From: Prostheceraeus crozeri
Taxonomy: Eukaryota > Platyhelminthes > Polycladida > Euryleptidae
NCBI GenBank assembly: GCA_907163375.1
Contig: CAJQUW010011624.1
Coordinates: 1-64,000, forward strand
Length of the DNA: 64,000 bases
Reading direction: 5' to 3'
The notes below the pieces were generated by a model. It was not told the origin of the DNA. It saw nothing but the letters and a program-made list of their open reading frames with translations, and made no database searches. The first letter of the stretch is position 1. Each line of letters starts with the position of its first letter. Below, piece by piece: positions 49,129 to 61,914 of the stretch. The position numbers and the translations under genes were made by a program.

Positions 49129-50730
49129 ATTAGTTACTTTCATGTAGCGTCATCGCTATGATACAAAATATAATGAAGGAAAAAAGTCCATGGAAAAAGT
49201 CAAAGATTTGTTAATTTTATAAACTCTGCATTTCTACAGTTCAGCCTGTTGTCTTCAGAAGCAAATAGATATTAAAACCCGATAATGATAGTCATTCAAT
49301 TTGAAAAAGAAAGAGATTAATGGCTCAGTAGAAGACAAAATAGCATGCATCAAATGTCCATGCTCTAAGGTTGAGCGTCGGGCTACATTAATTTTGAAAT
49401 CCGACTGGAACTAAAAGACAACCCGAACCAAAGATCAGCTTGGGTCAAGATCGTACTTTACCCCAACCCGATCCGACCCGACCAGATTAAACCCATTGAT
49501 GATTTTGCGACGAACCGAGAATGATCGCATTGCAGAATTCCATGTAGTTCTGGAGTTCCAAATGACCATCTTTCCAGGTTCAAATCGACCTGAAACAGCC
49601 TAGGTTAGTCTTCAGAAAGAGCATCCAGACTTTATTGTGCGCACCTGTAGTAGTCTGAGTTAAGCACTGCACCGCCTTTTTCTAGAAAAGTTAACAAAAC
49701 CGTAAAATGTAAGTAAAATAATGAGAAATTCAACGATAAGATTCAATTTACTTTCTATTATAAAATTCTTCACTAGAAGAAGGTGTGACCTCGTCTCTAC
49801 CGAGGATTTCGGTTCGATTCCAGGGTCAGGCAAATGCAGTCGGGGAATCAAAGGTGTCAGGCCATATACAAACACTAATCCTTGATCGTCTAACCCTTGC
49901 GACGCGCAAGTGTTTCCTTATCAAGTAACAAAGTGCTTCAACTACTTATGTGTTTCTTAAACATTTGTGATAACGTGGTGACTGCCGAAGTATCACAATT
50001 TTCAATATTTTGATACAAAAACATGATTCAAGCATTGTTTGCGAAATGCAAAATAATTAAGTTTGCCCAAATGTATTTGAGATTCGAAGTAATAAAAATG
50101 TTAAAAACATCCTAAAAAATTCCAAATATCCGAAAAAATTCTTTACTTAAAGAAATTTTTCCAAACCCTAATCATAAGAATGTTACGAATGCGGTTATGT
50201 ATTTCAAATGCAACTGATACTTTATCTTCTTTGAATTTATCATTTTCCTCTTAGATATCAACTTTCCCATGATTTTGTCTTGTTTTCCCCTGATGATCCC
50301 TGAATGGAAAAGAAACACACCATGTTCAGCTAACATCACAGTAATCGAAGCAAGGAAGTGATGACTGTAATGATGATAATATTGGTATTTTTCTTCTCTT
50401 GAACATATTGTTGGTTGATATTTTTGCATCAATTGCTTCCATGTCTCATATTGGTGATGTCTCGCTCAAATTGCAAAAATGAAAAATTTCAGCTTTTATT
50501 TCGTTTCTGCTTACAATTTTCATGTGTTGAAAAGAAATGCTGCTGCTCTTGCAATATGTCCATTGATTATGATGTGGAGTGGTCGGATTCTGCTATCAAT
50601 ATGAAAACGTTTGGCAATATAAGTAATATAAAGGTGCTTTTTCTTATACATGTTGTTTTGTTTTTGACCGGGCATGCACGATATCAAAAATATCAAAATA
50701 TTTCGTGTCCTGATGAAAAAAACTGATTTT
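49129..50730. other. Unassigned interval with a possible SINE fragment
   Basis: GGTTCGATTCC at 49811 is a good RNA polymerase III B box preceded by ACCGAGGATTTC, but no A box is found upstream, so at most a 5'-truncated SINE is present. Near 49430-49490 CCCGATCCGACCCGACC resembles an hAT end without a partner. Confidence 0.3.
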
Positions 50731-50736
50731 ATTTTT

Positions 50737-53721
50737 ATGTCGGGCAGACAGGATAGAAATTAGTTTTATAATATTGCACGTGATTGCAGTTTCTATCTAA
50801 AGTATTGTATTCCAGGAAAAAGTTTAAATTGTCTCTAAAACTTCATGATATCATGTATCACATCGGACTTATTTGAAGTATTAAAAGTATGATGTTCTTC
50901 TAATACAAGTGTCCAAACACACCGGAGATAAATATGTCGAACGGACAAATTGTCATGAAGAAATGAAGTTTCAAATTAGAATTTCAATCAAGTTCTAACA
51001 TACAGACGATTCATCTATCCATCAAAAACCATGCTATTTTTCTCCTGAATGTCATTAGTGGTGGCAAAATTTGCGCTTCAGGAATCATGTCCGTCCGACA
51101 CAATAACTGAAATATCGCTTAAATTGGCAAACTTCTAGCTCTATAAACAACTATCTCATTTAATTCGACGTAAACATAAAGATAACTTGTGGAGGATGAC
51201 GCGGTGCATAATAAGCATTTAGTTTATTTATTAAGACTACTACTACTATATTAAGACTACAATTTGTAAAAAATCGAAGCATGTTTCAATTTTCAACTGC
51301 ATTATACAGTGGATGCAGACTGATATGCAGATTTTGAAATTTCAATTTCAGATTATGTAAGAATCATTATTTTGTGCAATATGGAAAAGGTAGGATGCTC
51401 ATATCTTTATGTTTACTTACAATCATCTGGCTAATAATGTCCGTCCGACATACTAACTTCGATATATCTAATGCGCTAGTGACGCATAGTCCGTAATGTT
51501 TTGAGCAGATTTAGAATGAAAGGAAAATGCTTAGAAAAAAAGGAAGCGTGAAAACACACTTCGTGGTAGCGGCACCACTGCTGACAATGGGCACAGACAT
51601 TGTAACAATCAGGTTTTGCCAATTTCGCTGATGAGGCAAGTTAAAACAAGTCATCAGATTCGGCGGGAGAATCGAGATATTGTCCACATGGTTCTAGCAT
51701 GGGGACATGGCCACTGTCAGTATCTCAGTGAATGATGGTGTGAGAGAGAAATTGTGTGGCGTTCCATTGTCACTCTGTTGTGACTGTTCAGCAGCGCTGG
51801 TCTGATGTAGACGCCCAAGAATAGCCTTGTCTGCACAGGGTTGAGATGATTTTGGCTACTATTTAAGATATTTCCCACCAATTGTGGGCAACTCTAAAGT
51901 CATGTAAAACGAACTCAGCCTCTGGCCTGATGTGTCATTAGTATTGTCAAAATCTATTATGAATATCCAAATTAAAAAATTCTGAAAGGATAGGTAAAAC
52001 ATTCATATATTACGGAAGGAATGTCATGTAGAGAGTTGGCTATCAACTGACTGAGTCTCCCCTCACCTTCAGTCGTGAATTTAATCCTTTATGTGTACAT
52101 CATGGCCTATAATATAAATCAATTTCTGAGTCTACGGAACTTTCAAAAATGAGCTTCCAACTATGATGAAGGCTTTCTGATATAGGCTTATTTTGCTTAT
52201 GTCTATTCTTGCTTTGTAGTCCATACATCAAAATTCCTTATGATATGATTATAGCCTCCATAACTAAATACATGTAGTACTATATCAATACCTATATTGC
52301 TGCCTCTTCCTGGATAACATAAATTCAATGTGATTGGAAAGGGAAACAATGCGATTCAATAAATCAGTCAGAATGTGGATGAAACAATATCACTCAGGTT
52401 TTGAATAATTGGTTGGGATAGCATTTGCAATGATCGACGTACATTGATAAATGGGCCTATTAAGTTTCTCAAAATAAATTCCTTGAGATCCCTTGAATTC
52501 ATTTCCTCGTTATCATCTTTAAAATCATTTGACTATAATACTGCATTTTAAGTAATGCATGACAGAAGGGGCATCCCAGTAAATTCTCTGGTTGCGAATT
52601 GCTAGTGGTCAATGAGGTAGTGGAAAAGTAGCAGATACGAAAATTGAGAATTATTTTAATGAATTCAATAACCCGTATTTCATCTTTCTTAACGGGCAAT
52701 AACAGCGTTTTCTTAATCGGTGACCGATCCGCAAATGATTTTCCAAGTCACCCAGTGGTTGGCAGACAAGTCTCCACACATTGATATCATACACATATAG
52801 CACGCACAATTATCTACATCTTCTTGTAGGCCACAATTATCTTAGTCATTTGGCATCTTTTTTTTGGATGTTCTGGTGTAACAGTACCTCAGGTTTGAGT
52901 CGTTGCGACGATTGATTTTTGAAAAAAAATAAAAGGAATGAAATTTAAGCTTAGGCTGACCAATTCTGACCACCCTCCCCTATAATCCACTTTATACAAG
53001 TGTGAGCAGCGATTTGCGAAAGAACGCTACATAGCTTCTGAGACAACGGCATAACAGTTTTGAGAAGCTCGACGCTGCAACTACGACTGTGTGCAATTGC
53101 AATAGGCATACTAAATTGAGCATGAACAAAATAGGCCAACATTGCATTTATCAAGGAGTTATGGCGAAGATCTAGATGAAAAAGCATCTAGCGGAAAGAA
53201 ATATGAACGCATTTAACGATGATTCGTCTGGCAATAGACCATTCAGTAAGGATGACTGAATCATCTTTCGCTTGGATCGATGTCAGAAGCTCCATAGAGA
53301 GTTTACTATGTTGTACATTTAATTCAAAGAACAATGAATGATGCAGCAAAAACTGAAATTAGAAATTAAAGGGTTTTATGTCGGACGGACACGATATTTG
53401 AATTTGCCCTGTAGCTCTATGGAATACATATTTCGATATCTTTTTGAATTATCATTACAGTACCTACATGTATTTGATATTTTGGAAACATTATCTATTT
53501 ATTTGATCGCTAATAAAGCTGTCATAAAACGTTTTTGTTAGCACATGTTCTTTAATTGATTATATGCTATTAATCAGCATATTTACGCAAGGAAAAATTG
53601 AGTTGATTACTTTACTTATTAAATGATGCCTCAGATACATATAATGACTGACAATCATGGTGACCGTTTTGCATTTAGTTAATACTTCAACAAAATTTAA
53701 TTAGTGAATGTCCGTCGACAT
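50737..53721. repeat. Recurrent ATGTCCGTCCGACAT motif cluster
   Basis: The 13-15 bp motif TGTCCGTCCGACA, or its complement TGTCGGACGGACA, occurs exactly or nearly at 50737, 50934, 51087, 51437, 53378 and 53708, in both orientations. Three sites (51087, 53378, 53708) are followed within 20-60 bp by a CTTCTAGCTCTATA-like string. It may be a dispersed ancient repeat or a site cluster. The rest of the interval is unassigned. Confidence 0.5.
52951..53187 (-). CDS. Possible Bcl-2-like exon or pseudogene fragment
   Basis: A minus-strand frame of 78 codons starts directly after an acceptor-like CATATTTCTTTCCGCTAG. Its helical pattern follows the BH1-to-BH2 part of Bcl-2 proteins: AMLAYFVHAQFSMPIAI for helix 5 and CIKWIIGEGG for the start of BH2 (compare KWIVDKGGW in the 12-kb gene). 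The NWGR core of BH1 is absent and the loop between the two is about 7 residues longer. It ends in a stop after GGQNWSA without a clear donor. No partner exon was found. It could be a diverged paralogue, a pseudogene or chance. Confidence 0.3.
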   Translation of the reverse strand: MLFHLDLRHNSLINAMLAYFVHAQFSMPIAIAHSRSCSVELLKTVMPLSQKLCSVLSQIAAHTCIKWIIGEGGQNWSA

Positions 53722-56340
53722 AAAGAAGAGTAGGAACTTCAAGCTATAATTCGGCAAAAATCAGTTATGAAGCCTAATTAATTATGGTTTGTGTTAATAT
53801 GCCGCATGAATGAATCCATAAATGCATGAAGAACTTAATTGTCACTTTTATTTTTTTAACGTCACGCCACTAATTTTGTAACAGACCCTAATGAGGTATT
53901 TTAATAGGTGGAGAAGTGTGAAAAAATTATTATTATGTTTAAATGTGTCTGTATAATGAGGGTAATTGTCTCTTTGGCAGTGGATAGGTGCTCGACCTGA
54001 GAATAGAACAGAGTAGATACATTTTTTAATTCTCGATCAAAACATAAGACAAATTTACGTATACAAGCAAATAAATACAAATGATGCTAAAAATAGCTGT
54101 GTTGAGATGAATGACTGAAAAGTTACAATTCATATAAAATAGTCTGACAGTCCGTTTTTATTCAAAGTTCACATTCCAAATTACAAAGTAGCGCTACAAT
54201 TTGACGACAGTATCATAGGAAAATCAGACAAAATAGAATGAGAAAATTGCGGTCGAATTTAAATAATAATTGATTTTCATTCTACTGTATAACGAGAAAA
54301 GCAGTCTTCTAAATAATGGAGATTATTCGGCAACACAAAATGTTTCTAAAATAAATTTATGTCGGTACAAAGTGATTCAAATATAATGATACACATACAA
54401 AGAAAGAATTTTGTTCCTGTTTATTATTTAGTTGTTGACAGTTTGATATTTTGGTGGAATGGTCGAATATAGTGTCACAACTTAGACGTATCAGCATCGT
54501 TTGCGCTCAATTTTTCGGCCACTAAAGGCTATTAAATGTACGTACATGCACCATACCCGAGTGATAAGGTAAGCACTACGATCAGCTCAAGATAAAATAA
54601 GAACTGCTATCAAAGTACAGCAGCATCAAGTTACTACACAACCCAATTTCATCAGCAATGCAGGTTTGCGGTTAGAGAACGTAGCGGCAAAACCAAGTCC
54701 CATGACAATGTTGCAAGCAGTAACCTTGAAGCTGCTATTATTGGCAACAGGCGATCGGAAGTATTGAATCCGTTCTGCAGATTACATAACGTCACACCTG
54801 TATTGTTATTGTATTTTCACAACAACGCTTCAGCGACGAATGAAATTTTCATTTCCTAGATCAACCGCTCAGCATAATCCTGGACAACTGACATACAAAT
54901 AAAAACTATGGCATAATTGCTGGAAGATAATTTCGTTTCTGTTGAGTTATTCTAAGTAACAACGAAAGATTAACAATTTATGAAATTTAAGATATACTAA
55001 ATACGAGATAAAATAGAAGTGAGTTAAACAAGGTGGCAGCCAGATTTCGAGATTCAAATTCCAAGGCGATTACCCAGCTGTTTGATCGAATTTTCTGGCT
55101 ATTTTTTACATTGGCCTGATATTTGTTCCAATTACACCTAAAAAAAATTTTCCGGATACTTCTTTAAACTAATTTTATCATTAAACTTAAGACATTTCCT
55201 GTTTGAATTTTGCCACCAAATTTATTTGCTAGATAATGAACGATATTTTGCTCTACCGCAATCACTTCCCAAAATTTGTGAATTCTTGGAGCGGTGATTC
55301 TTAAACTTATAAGCATATGCCTCTCCTCAATGACCTGTAGTCAGTGAACTACTGATGAGATCTAAATGATTTCATATCGATAAAAAAGCTAATTTCTTGA
55401 CATTTCCGACGATCAAAAAATGCTTCATTATCATCATCTGATTCATGAAATTCTAGTGAGTTGTATTTAGTCGATCTATCAGACTGAAATTTTCAAGCGT
55501 GTTAAGTTGAAGCAACAAATGAGGAGCACCAACCATGATATCAAAATACACATGTTAATTCAATAGCACGATGAAACCAAGTTATCAAGAAATATTAACA
55601 AGAGAAACCAGAAAACTGCCCCACTAGACGAGGACCTTGAAGGCCAGAAAAATTCCTTCTTGTCACCTTTTTGTATCAGTGTGCGTAGAAGCGAAGGATG
55701 CATGGCAACCGTCAGTAATAATGTTTGTGTATGATGTTCCACTAATGTCAGGTATAATACTGCAGAATCAAGGTCTCGATATTGCCTGATTCAGAGGATA
55801 GCAATGACAGTGCAACGCAGTAGTTACCTCCGTATTGAAGACATTATCATCGGATTAAACCATGGCAGAAGTTTCTTTTTCTGGTTTTATTTGACTCAAC
55901 GTGACTTTGCATTCCTCGTCATCAAATCATTCAACTTACTTCTTCACACTTTGTAATTAATTCCGTCAGATTATTGTAATTGGTGTTTATTGAAATAATA
56001 TTCAAAACGTGTCGATAACAAATATTGAAAATGTTTGATAATTAATTGAGAAAGCACAATTTTTGAAAATATCATGTCTCAAATGTCAATTAGCTACTTC
56101 CGCCTTGCATGTTGAAAGCTTAAGTCTGAAAAATTTACTAAAGACAAAAATTATATGAAAAAACTTACAGAATGACATGAATTAGTTGATGATAACTAAA
56201 TAGTATTTTGCTATCATTAGAAAGTACATAGTGAACCCTTCTATCGTTGGAAAATCGCTCAGATCTCATAAATATCCAGTAACTCACGGGCCACAAGCCA
56301 CTGAATGAAGGCCCTATCATCTGTGCTCTCTAAAAAAAAG
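53722..56340. other. Unassigned AT-rich interval
   Basis: No exon or repeat family recognised. A minus-strand frame at 55742-55560 has a hydrophobic stretch but no other sign of function. Confidence 0.35.
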
Positions 56341-56680
56341 TTAACCGGATAAATGCGTGATTAAATGTGTAGACATAATTAAGTTCATTCCTTTATGCTT
56401 CTGATTATTTTCAAAAACAATAGACTGAATAATATAAATGCTATTAAATTTGTAGTAGGCTAACAGTTCCCGCATTCTTGAAATATTTTCTTTGACCGCA
56501 GATATTATATAGCTTAGCCATTGACTTTCATTTAAAAAATCAACGAGAACTCTGATGCATTTTTCTGTCAGTGGCAGTGTTGGTATAATTTTGTATAATA
56601 TTTGGCATGATTTTGGACTGATATCAATCATCCTCAACTTGGTGTGGATGTAGTCGCATAAGTAGACTGGTGTTAAATTA
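56341..56680 (-). CDS. Candidate orphan exon with helical, CARD-like pattern
   Basis: A minus-strand frame of over 100 codons runs from an acceptor-like TTTAACACCAG near 56670 to TAA at 56341. It reads VYLCDYIHTKLRMIDISP, then CQILYKIIPTLPLTEK and LVDFLNESQWLSYIISAVKE. The W-x-x-[FY]-I-x-A-V pattern after a Leu-rich helix recalls helix 5 of CARD domains of the MAVS and RIG-I type, but the helix 3 region is short and no family can be asserted. No donor or partner exon is evident. Confidence 0.2.
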
Positions 56681-56738
56681 CGCGATTCCTCGCTAGATTT
56701 TCATTGCTCAAAAAGTTGTGCTTTTGTAAACATCTTTT

Positions 56739-57482
56739 AACTAATGAAATTGATAACGTAGGATAAACGATCATTTAGATATGACATTTTTTGCATGTTT
56801 TTAGAGGCTACTTAATTTGCCATATTATGAGTCTGCTAAGAAATTGCATGAAAGCACATTATGAAACACAAAAATCAAAACGATTTTTTGCGACCCCTCT
56901 CAATTGATTGCGACTCTATCCTTGCATGTACGAATTATAGTCAACCAATTGCGTACACGACCTCAATGTATCAATCTTGGTCGCAGGTTCGAATCCTAAC
57001 AGCCGCACATCTTTTGCATGGCAATTTGATCTATGGTTTATTTAATTTCATTGCTGTCACTTGCATGCACGAATAATAGTCAGCCCAATTGCGTACACGA
57101 CCTCAATGTAGTGTGAATAGCCACGAATTGCTTTTATTGAATGCAACGATTACTTATTTGGAAAACGTTTAGCGATTTCACTATAAGCGACGCGTCATAG
57201 ACATAACCATCGTCTAACAGATATCATTGACAGTCATGTGGAAACGAAGCAGATTTATTTAGTCATCAATATTCCATACAGATGTGCACCTTTACTTGAT
57301 TACATCAATCAAGATTCGAGGACATTCAATAGAAATCGTGGGCTTAATAATAGACATATTAATAGCATAGTTAAAATCTAGAAATTATGCTCATTAAACT
57401 TAGAGATAAAAATCACGAAATTGCATTCCCGGGCTATTTAAGGACTAAATAGTTATTTCGCCAAAATTTAAGGGTGATTGCG
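56739..57482 (+). repeat. Composite interspersed repeat, copy 2
   Basis: Direct-orientation copy of 31896-32791. It keeps the AACTAATGAAATTGATAACG start and the body, but only the 3' half of the tRNA-like head (TTGGTCGCAGGTTCGAATCC near 56975). A block CAATTGCGTACACGACCTCA occurs twice (56948 and 57089), showing internal duplication. The 5' half of the tRNA part appears replaced by this duplicate. Confidence 0.7.
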
Positions 57483-58636
57483 GGGCTGTTCGGGATCGGC
57501 CGCCACCCTGGTTGAATGTATACAAGCAAATGAAAACGCATGAAAATTTCATTCTAAACAGATTATTCGTCCCTTACGCTTCATGTCTCCTAAATAAATT
57601 TCTTGATCAATGATAGTTTGATTGTCATTCATTTTGTCCATCCTACGTCGCATATTTACATTTTATCAGTGAAACGATTTTGATTTTCGCTTATTCTTAA
57701 AATGCGAACTTTACTCACTTACCAGGGATAAGAATTGAGAAACGGGGACCTGGCTGAAATTCATGTTTCAGGGGGAGAGTTGAAAAAAATAAAAAAATCA
57801 TCAGGCAGACGTATTGGGGCCCACGTGGAAGGAAAATTTTTTATCACTATTTACTTAAAAAGTCGTATCATTATGCCTGCACATGACTCTCACAAAATGT
57901 CACTGCTAATATAGAAGACATTGATCTTAGTCTCAATGAAAGACAGATATCCATCAAAGTGGCTTATAGATAAATTTATTTTGAAATATGGATGTTTAAG
58001 AATCATAATATCGCTTGTAGCATTGAAGACTAAAAGTAAATAAGCAGCTTTCTCACAGCTAGGCAACTAATTGAAGAAATTTTGAAGAATATTGCACTAT
58101 TATAGTTCTTCAATAGCTTCAAGAGTTGAGATCAGATTCAATGCCAGCTTTAAAAAAGGGTGTTATCATTTAAAATCGACGACACTTAACTAAATCGATG
58201 AATTTGAAATACTTCCCATGGATATTCATCCCTATAATGCAGCAAAACAAAAATAATTTAGAAAAAGGTAAAAACGTTTGAAAAAGAGTGGTACACAGAT
58301 TAAACCAATTTCAATATAATTTCAAATGGACATGAGAGTAAATAGCAGATGAATTTGGTGCTGATTTTATACCGTTCGCTTGCAAAAATTAACCTGTGAA
58401 GCTATGGGATGAACAGCTAACGACTGATACAAAAACAGTCTGGAGAATTTCAAAAGACTGGGTATGTCACTATCATAGCTAGGGAAGAATGGATATGATA
58501 TCTACAGCAAAAAATAGCCATTCTTGTCTGAATTATTTAGAATTGTGCCCGTTTGAGAAAACCTCGAAATAATATCTGAATTTTGCAATGGGGAAAATTT
58601 CCACTAAAATTTAGGACTGAAAATTATAAATTAGCT
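57483..58636. other. Unassigned AT-rich interval
   Basis: No gene recognised. A short stretch at 57745-57800 loosely resembles 11350-11410. Confidence 0.35.
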
Positions 58637-58644
58637 TTTGTAAC

Positions 58645-58715
58645 CAGGGTGTCCACCCTGCCTGACAAAAATAATTCACGTACATACTTGAATTTCATTG
58701 GCAGTGGACACCCCG
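58645..58715. mobile_element. Tiny hAT-type relic, about 70 bp
   Basis: The ends CAGGGTGTCCACCCTGCC and, complemented, CGGGGTGTCCACTGCC face each other over about 40 bp. TGTAAC flanks both sides (58639-58644 and 58716-58721), so an internally deleted element is plausible. Confidence 0.45.
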
Positions 58716-58721
58716 TGTAAC

Positions 58722-59844
58722 TGCCAGTTATAGAAATCGATTGCGAAACGAAGTCTGTGAGAACTTTGCAAAGATTCATAAGTGGAGACTCTATATCACT
58801 TCATGATAGAATTCAATGTATCAAATTATACGACAAGAACTAGTACCAAGGTTATACGAATGCGACAGTGCAGTTGATAACTACCTTGGCTGCAATGCAT
58901 ATAAAATCCATCGCCAAGTCGCTTAAAATGCCAGCGATTTGCGGATGGTTACTAAAGAAAGCATCAATCACTAAGAATGCAAAATCTGAATAAATTTCTC
59001 TCAATCATGCTCCTCTTCTTCCTGATATGTTTAAGTTTTCCGATAGCAATGACTGAATGCTTATTGCATTGAAAGTGCTGCCTTCAAAATATTGTTTTCC
59101 AATTCATTTTCATAAGCACGATTTAATAAAACCTATTCCACCCACCTGATTTTATTTACACTTGCTAAATAACCAATTCTATTTTGCTCCTTGAAAGCAA
59201 ATCCGTCGAAAAAAGAAAAATCTTTTTGTTTTATCACGCTTTTTAACGAGATATATCAAAATGTCGAAAACAATAATTCACAAGGAATGTACACTGTGAA
59301 GGTAGATCTCACAGGAATACGTAAAATGAAACACGTAATAATCATGTCAAACACATCTCACTATCAAATGTCTTCTGCATTAAGAAATCTTCGAGTATGC
59401 TAAGATGCATGCGGATGCCACGACAGATATTATAATACTTGTGTATAGGTCTGCTTGGGTTAGGAATACAACATTTTTATCGTCAACTGTTGGGTCTGGG
59501 TCTGAGGCTGGACCCATTCAGACCCAAGTATAAAATACATCATTATGGAGCAGTTTGGTGTGTTCATAGTCATTTTTAATTATCTTATTTGGGTTGAAGT
59601 ACCCCTGTCTCAAAATTTAGTCAATCAAATATCTAGCGTAGAAAATGTGCAGTCTCATCAACGATTACAGAACAAATATTTGCCATCCAAACATCAAGCG
59701 CTCACTGCGTTTATGTTCAATGTGTGGTCGATTAGTAACAAAGTACAGGGCCAGAATCTCTCCACTTATCTTGGAATCTCAAGTTATTGTTGAAGTTGCA
59801 AAAATCGTCAAGCTACAAAAATCAAGTTAATTTTAGTTCGAAGT
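58722..59844. other. Unassigned AT-rich interval
   Basis: Nothing recognisable. A GGGTCTGGGTCTGAGG string at 59488 is of unknown origin. Confidence 0.35.
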
Positions 59845-60175
59845 GCAATACTTATGGGTCATCTCCACCCCCCCAGGTTTTCAAATTTGTCTAAAATCTG
59901 CAAAGATGAATCAATCGTCACCAAACTTCGGGGACACATACTTAAGACTATTTCTACCTACATGCAAAATTTTGTGCAGATCAGACAAGCACTTCTTGCA
60001 TTAGAGACGATAACGTAAAGTGTAGCGATGTCAAAAGCCTGATCTGACTTCGTCTGTTCGACGCATCATTGCTACTCGTATGTGCATTGTTCTCTCTCTC
60101 CCTCTTCGTCTCATCCACTGCCATATGAAATCTTCCAACGACCACTACTTTGCTACACCCTTTTAAGTAGCATAT
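59845..60175. mobile_element. Foldback/MULE-like element, single arm (copy 3)
   Basis: It begins TACTTATGGGTCATCTCC and follows the arm consensus of the 8541-9176 element to the ACCCTTTTAAGTAG region, including GTCTGTTCGACGCATCATTG. No opposing arm follows. Instead the G-poor tract begins, so this may be the left arm of a longer relative. Confidence 0.65.
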
Positions 60176-60965
60176 TTATGTTATTTCTTATTCTCATTCT
60201 CCCGCTTCCCTCTTAATATTATCTTTCCCTTCTATGATTACCTCATTTTCCTTTTTCACACTATCTTCTTCACTTGACCATTACTCCTCAATTTTCCTTC
60301 CACTCCTCCTTCACTTAAACTCTCTCTTCAACCAGAACTTCATTATTCCACTCTTTTTTGTTTTTCTCCATCCTAGTCCTACCCCTTCCCTTTCTATTGT
60401 ACTCTAATCTCTACTTTCTTCTCCCTACCTTTTCCTAATACGTTTAAAAATAATACCGTAACATTTAATCACCATACGTTGATGCCTTTATCTGAAACTT
60501 TTCATCCCCCTCCAATTAAATAAAATCTTTTCTGTTACTTATCCCAAACAATCTCCCATTCATAATAGATTTAACCACTTCACCTTATTATATTCTCATC
60601 ATGAACCTACAAATTCACTTCTTACTCCTCCATACCCACCCTCTTCCATCCCTTCCTCAACTTCAACAACCATCCGTATATCTACCCTTCCTCCTCCTAT
60701 TTCATTTATTTTATCACCACCTACATTATTAAGTATTTACACCAATTCCCTCCAGCCCTCCCCTCCTACTTCTCTTACACTTATCGTTGCTTTCCCTCAT
60801 TCTCAACATATCACAAGTCCTCCCTTTACCCCTTCGTCAAGGCTACCTATTTTGTTACTTAATCTTCCTCGAGTACACCTTTCTGTTGTCTATTCACTTT
60901 TTTCTCACAAATTCATAGTTACTCCGCGGCTCTTCTTTCCATTTTTCCCATTCTCCTCACGCTAA
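60176..60965. repeat. G-depleted pyrimidine-rich tract, about 780 bp
   Basis: G makes up only about 4-5 percent of the plus strand over 60181-60960 (roughly 30-35 of 780 bases by eye), while C and T dominate. It is not a simple tandem repeat. No reading frame is supported. Confidence 0.8.
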
Positions 60966-61649
60966 AACACTAAAACTCAACTTCCCCTCACGCGTTCTAT
61001 ACATCATTCATAGCGGCATGGTAGGTTGACAAAGGCCCTCATGAGTCATCAGGGTGTTGGCGATCCACACGACTGCTGATTCATCCATTGCCTTCACTAC
61101 CCATAACATTGCCCTTTTGCGTCAAATCAGAGACACAGAGAGGGAGATCATTTCAGTGTCCTGATCTACCGGCATGCTTGGTGCACTGCGTTCGAGAATT
61201 TCTAGCTATCCCGACAACTATCTTTGTCTAAAAGTTCTTTTAAGTACAAGCAAGATACGTGGTTGACAAGACCAAGAGATAATTCAGCTGGCTTACAAAG
61301 CCATCGTCCGTCACCGGATGATAGAAAGTAAATTTTGAATATCGAAATAGGGGAATACGCAAGAAGAGGATATGTAGAAAATTCAAACTGGTTTTTGACA
61401 TGCTGGTTGTTTGTAGTTAATTGGCTCTGAAGGGAAGTTCTTCATAGTAAGCACAGGTAAAAATACACTCTCCCTTTTATTTTTGCAACTGTCAAAAACA
61501 TTATCTACATAGCATCACCGGATTGAAAAGACTTTAAGTATATTCCGTTTTAATGACAAGCTGATTATGACCACGTTGACAGTAACAAGGAACAAGCAAT
61601 AACAAATAAAATTCCCGACTTTTGATGATCACGAGAATCCTCCGGTAGA
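60966..61649. other. Unassigned interval
   Basis: Nothing recognisable. Confidence 0.35.
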
Positions 61650-61657
61650 GTGAATAC

Positions 61658-61874
61658 TAGTGCTGTTTTCGAAATTCGATTTCGATTTCGAAAACGTTTT
61701 CGAAATGCACCAATTTAATTTTTATGATTTCGATTTCGAAAACGTTTTTATAATTTTTATAATTTCGATTTCGAAAACGTTTTTATAATTTTTATGATTT
61801 CGATTTCGAAAACGTTTTTATAATTTACATAATTTCGATTTCGAAAATGAAATCTAGTTGCGAAAACAGCACTA
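61658..61874. mobile_element. Complete 217-bp hAT MITE built around 35-bp repeats
   Basis: The ends TAGTGCTGTTTTCG and CGAAAACAGCACTA are perfect inverted repeats. Perfect 8-bp flanks GTGAATAC lie at 61650-61657 and 61875-61882. The interior is mostly a 35-bp unit (ATTTCGATTTCGAAAACG, then TTTTTATAATTTTTAT) whose GAAAACG marker sits at 61738, 61773 and 61808. Confidence 0.92.
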
Positions 61875-61914
61875 GTGAATACCCGGTAATAGAGCCTGTA
61901 TGCAAAATCACGAA

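Noticed and set aside
49425-59530. GGGTCGGG-type string at 49.4 kb and GGGTCTGGGTCTG at 59.5 kb as ends of one large element.
   Set aside because: They are not convincing inverted partners and no duplication flanks them.
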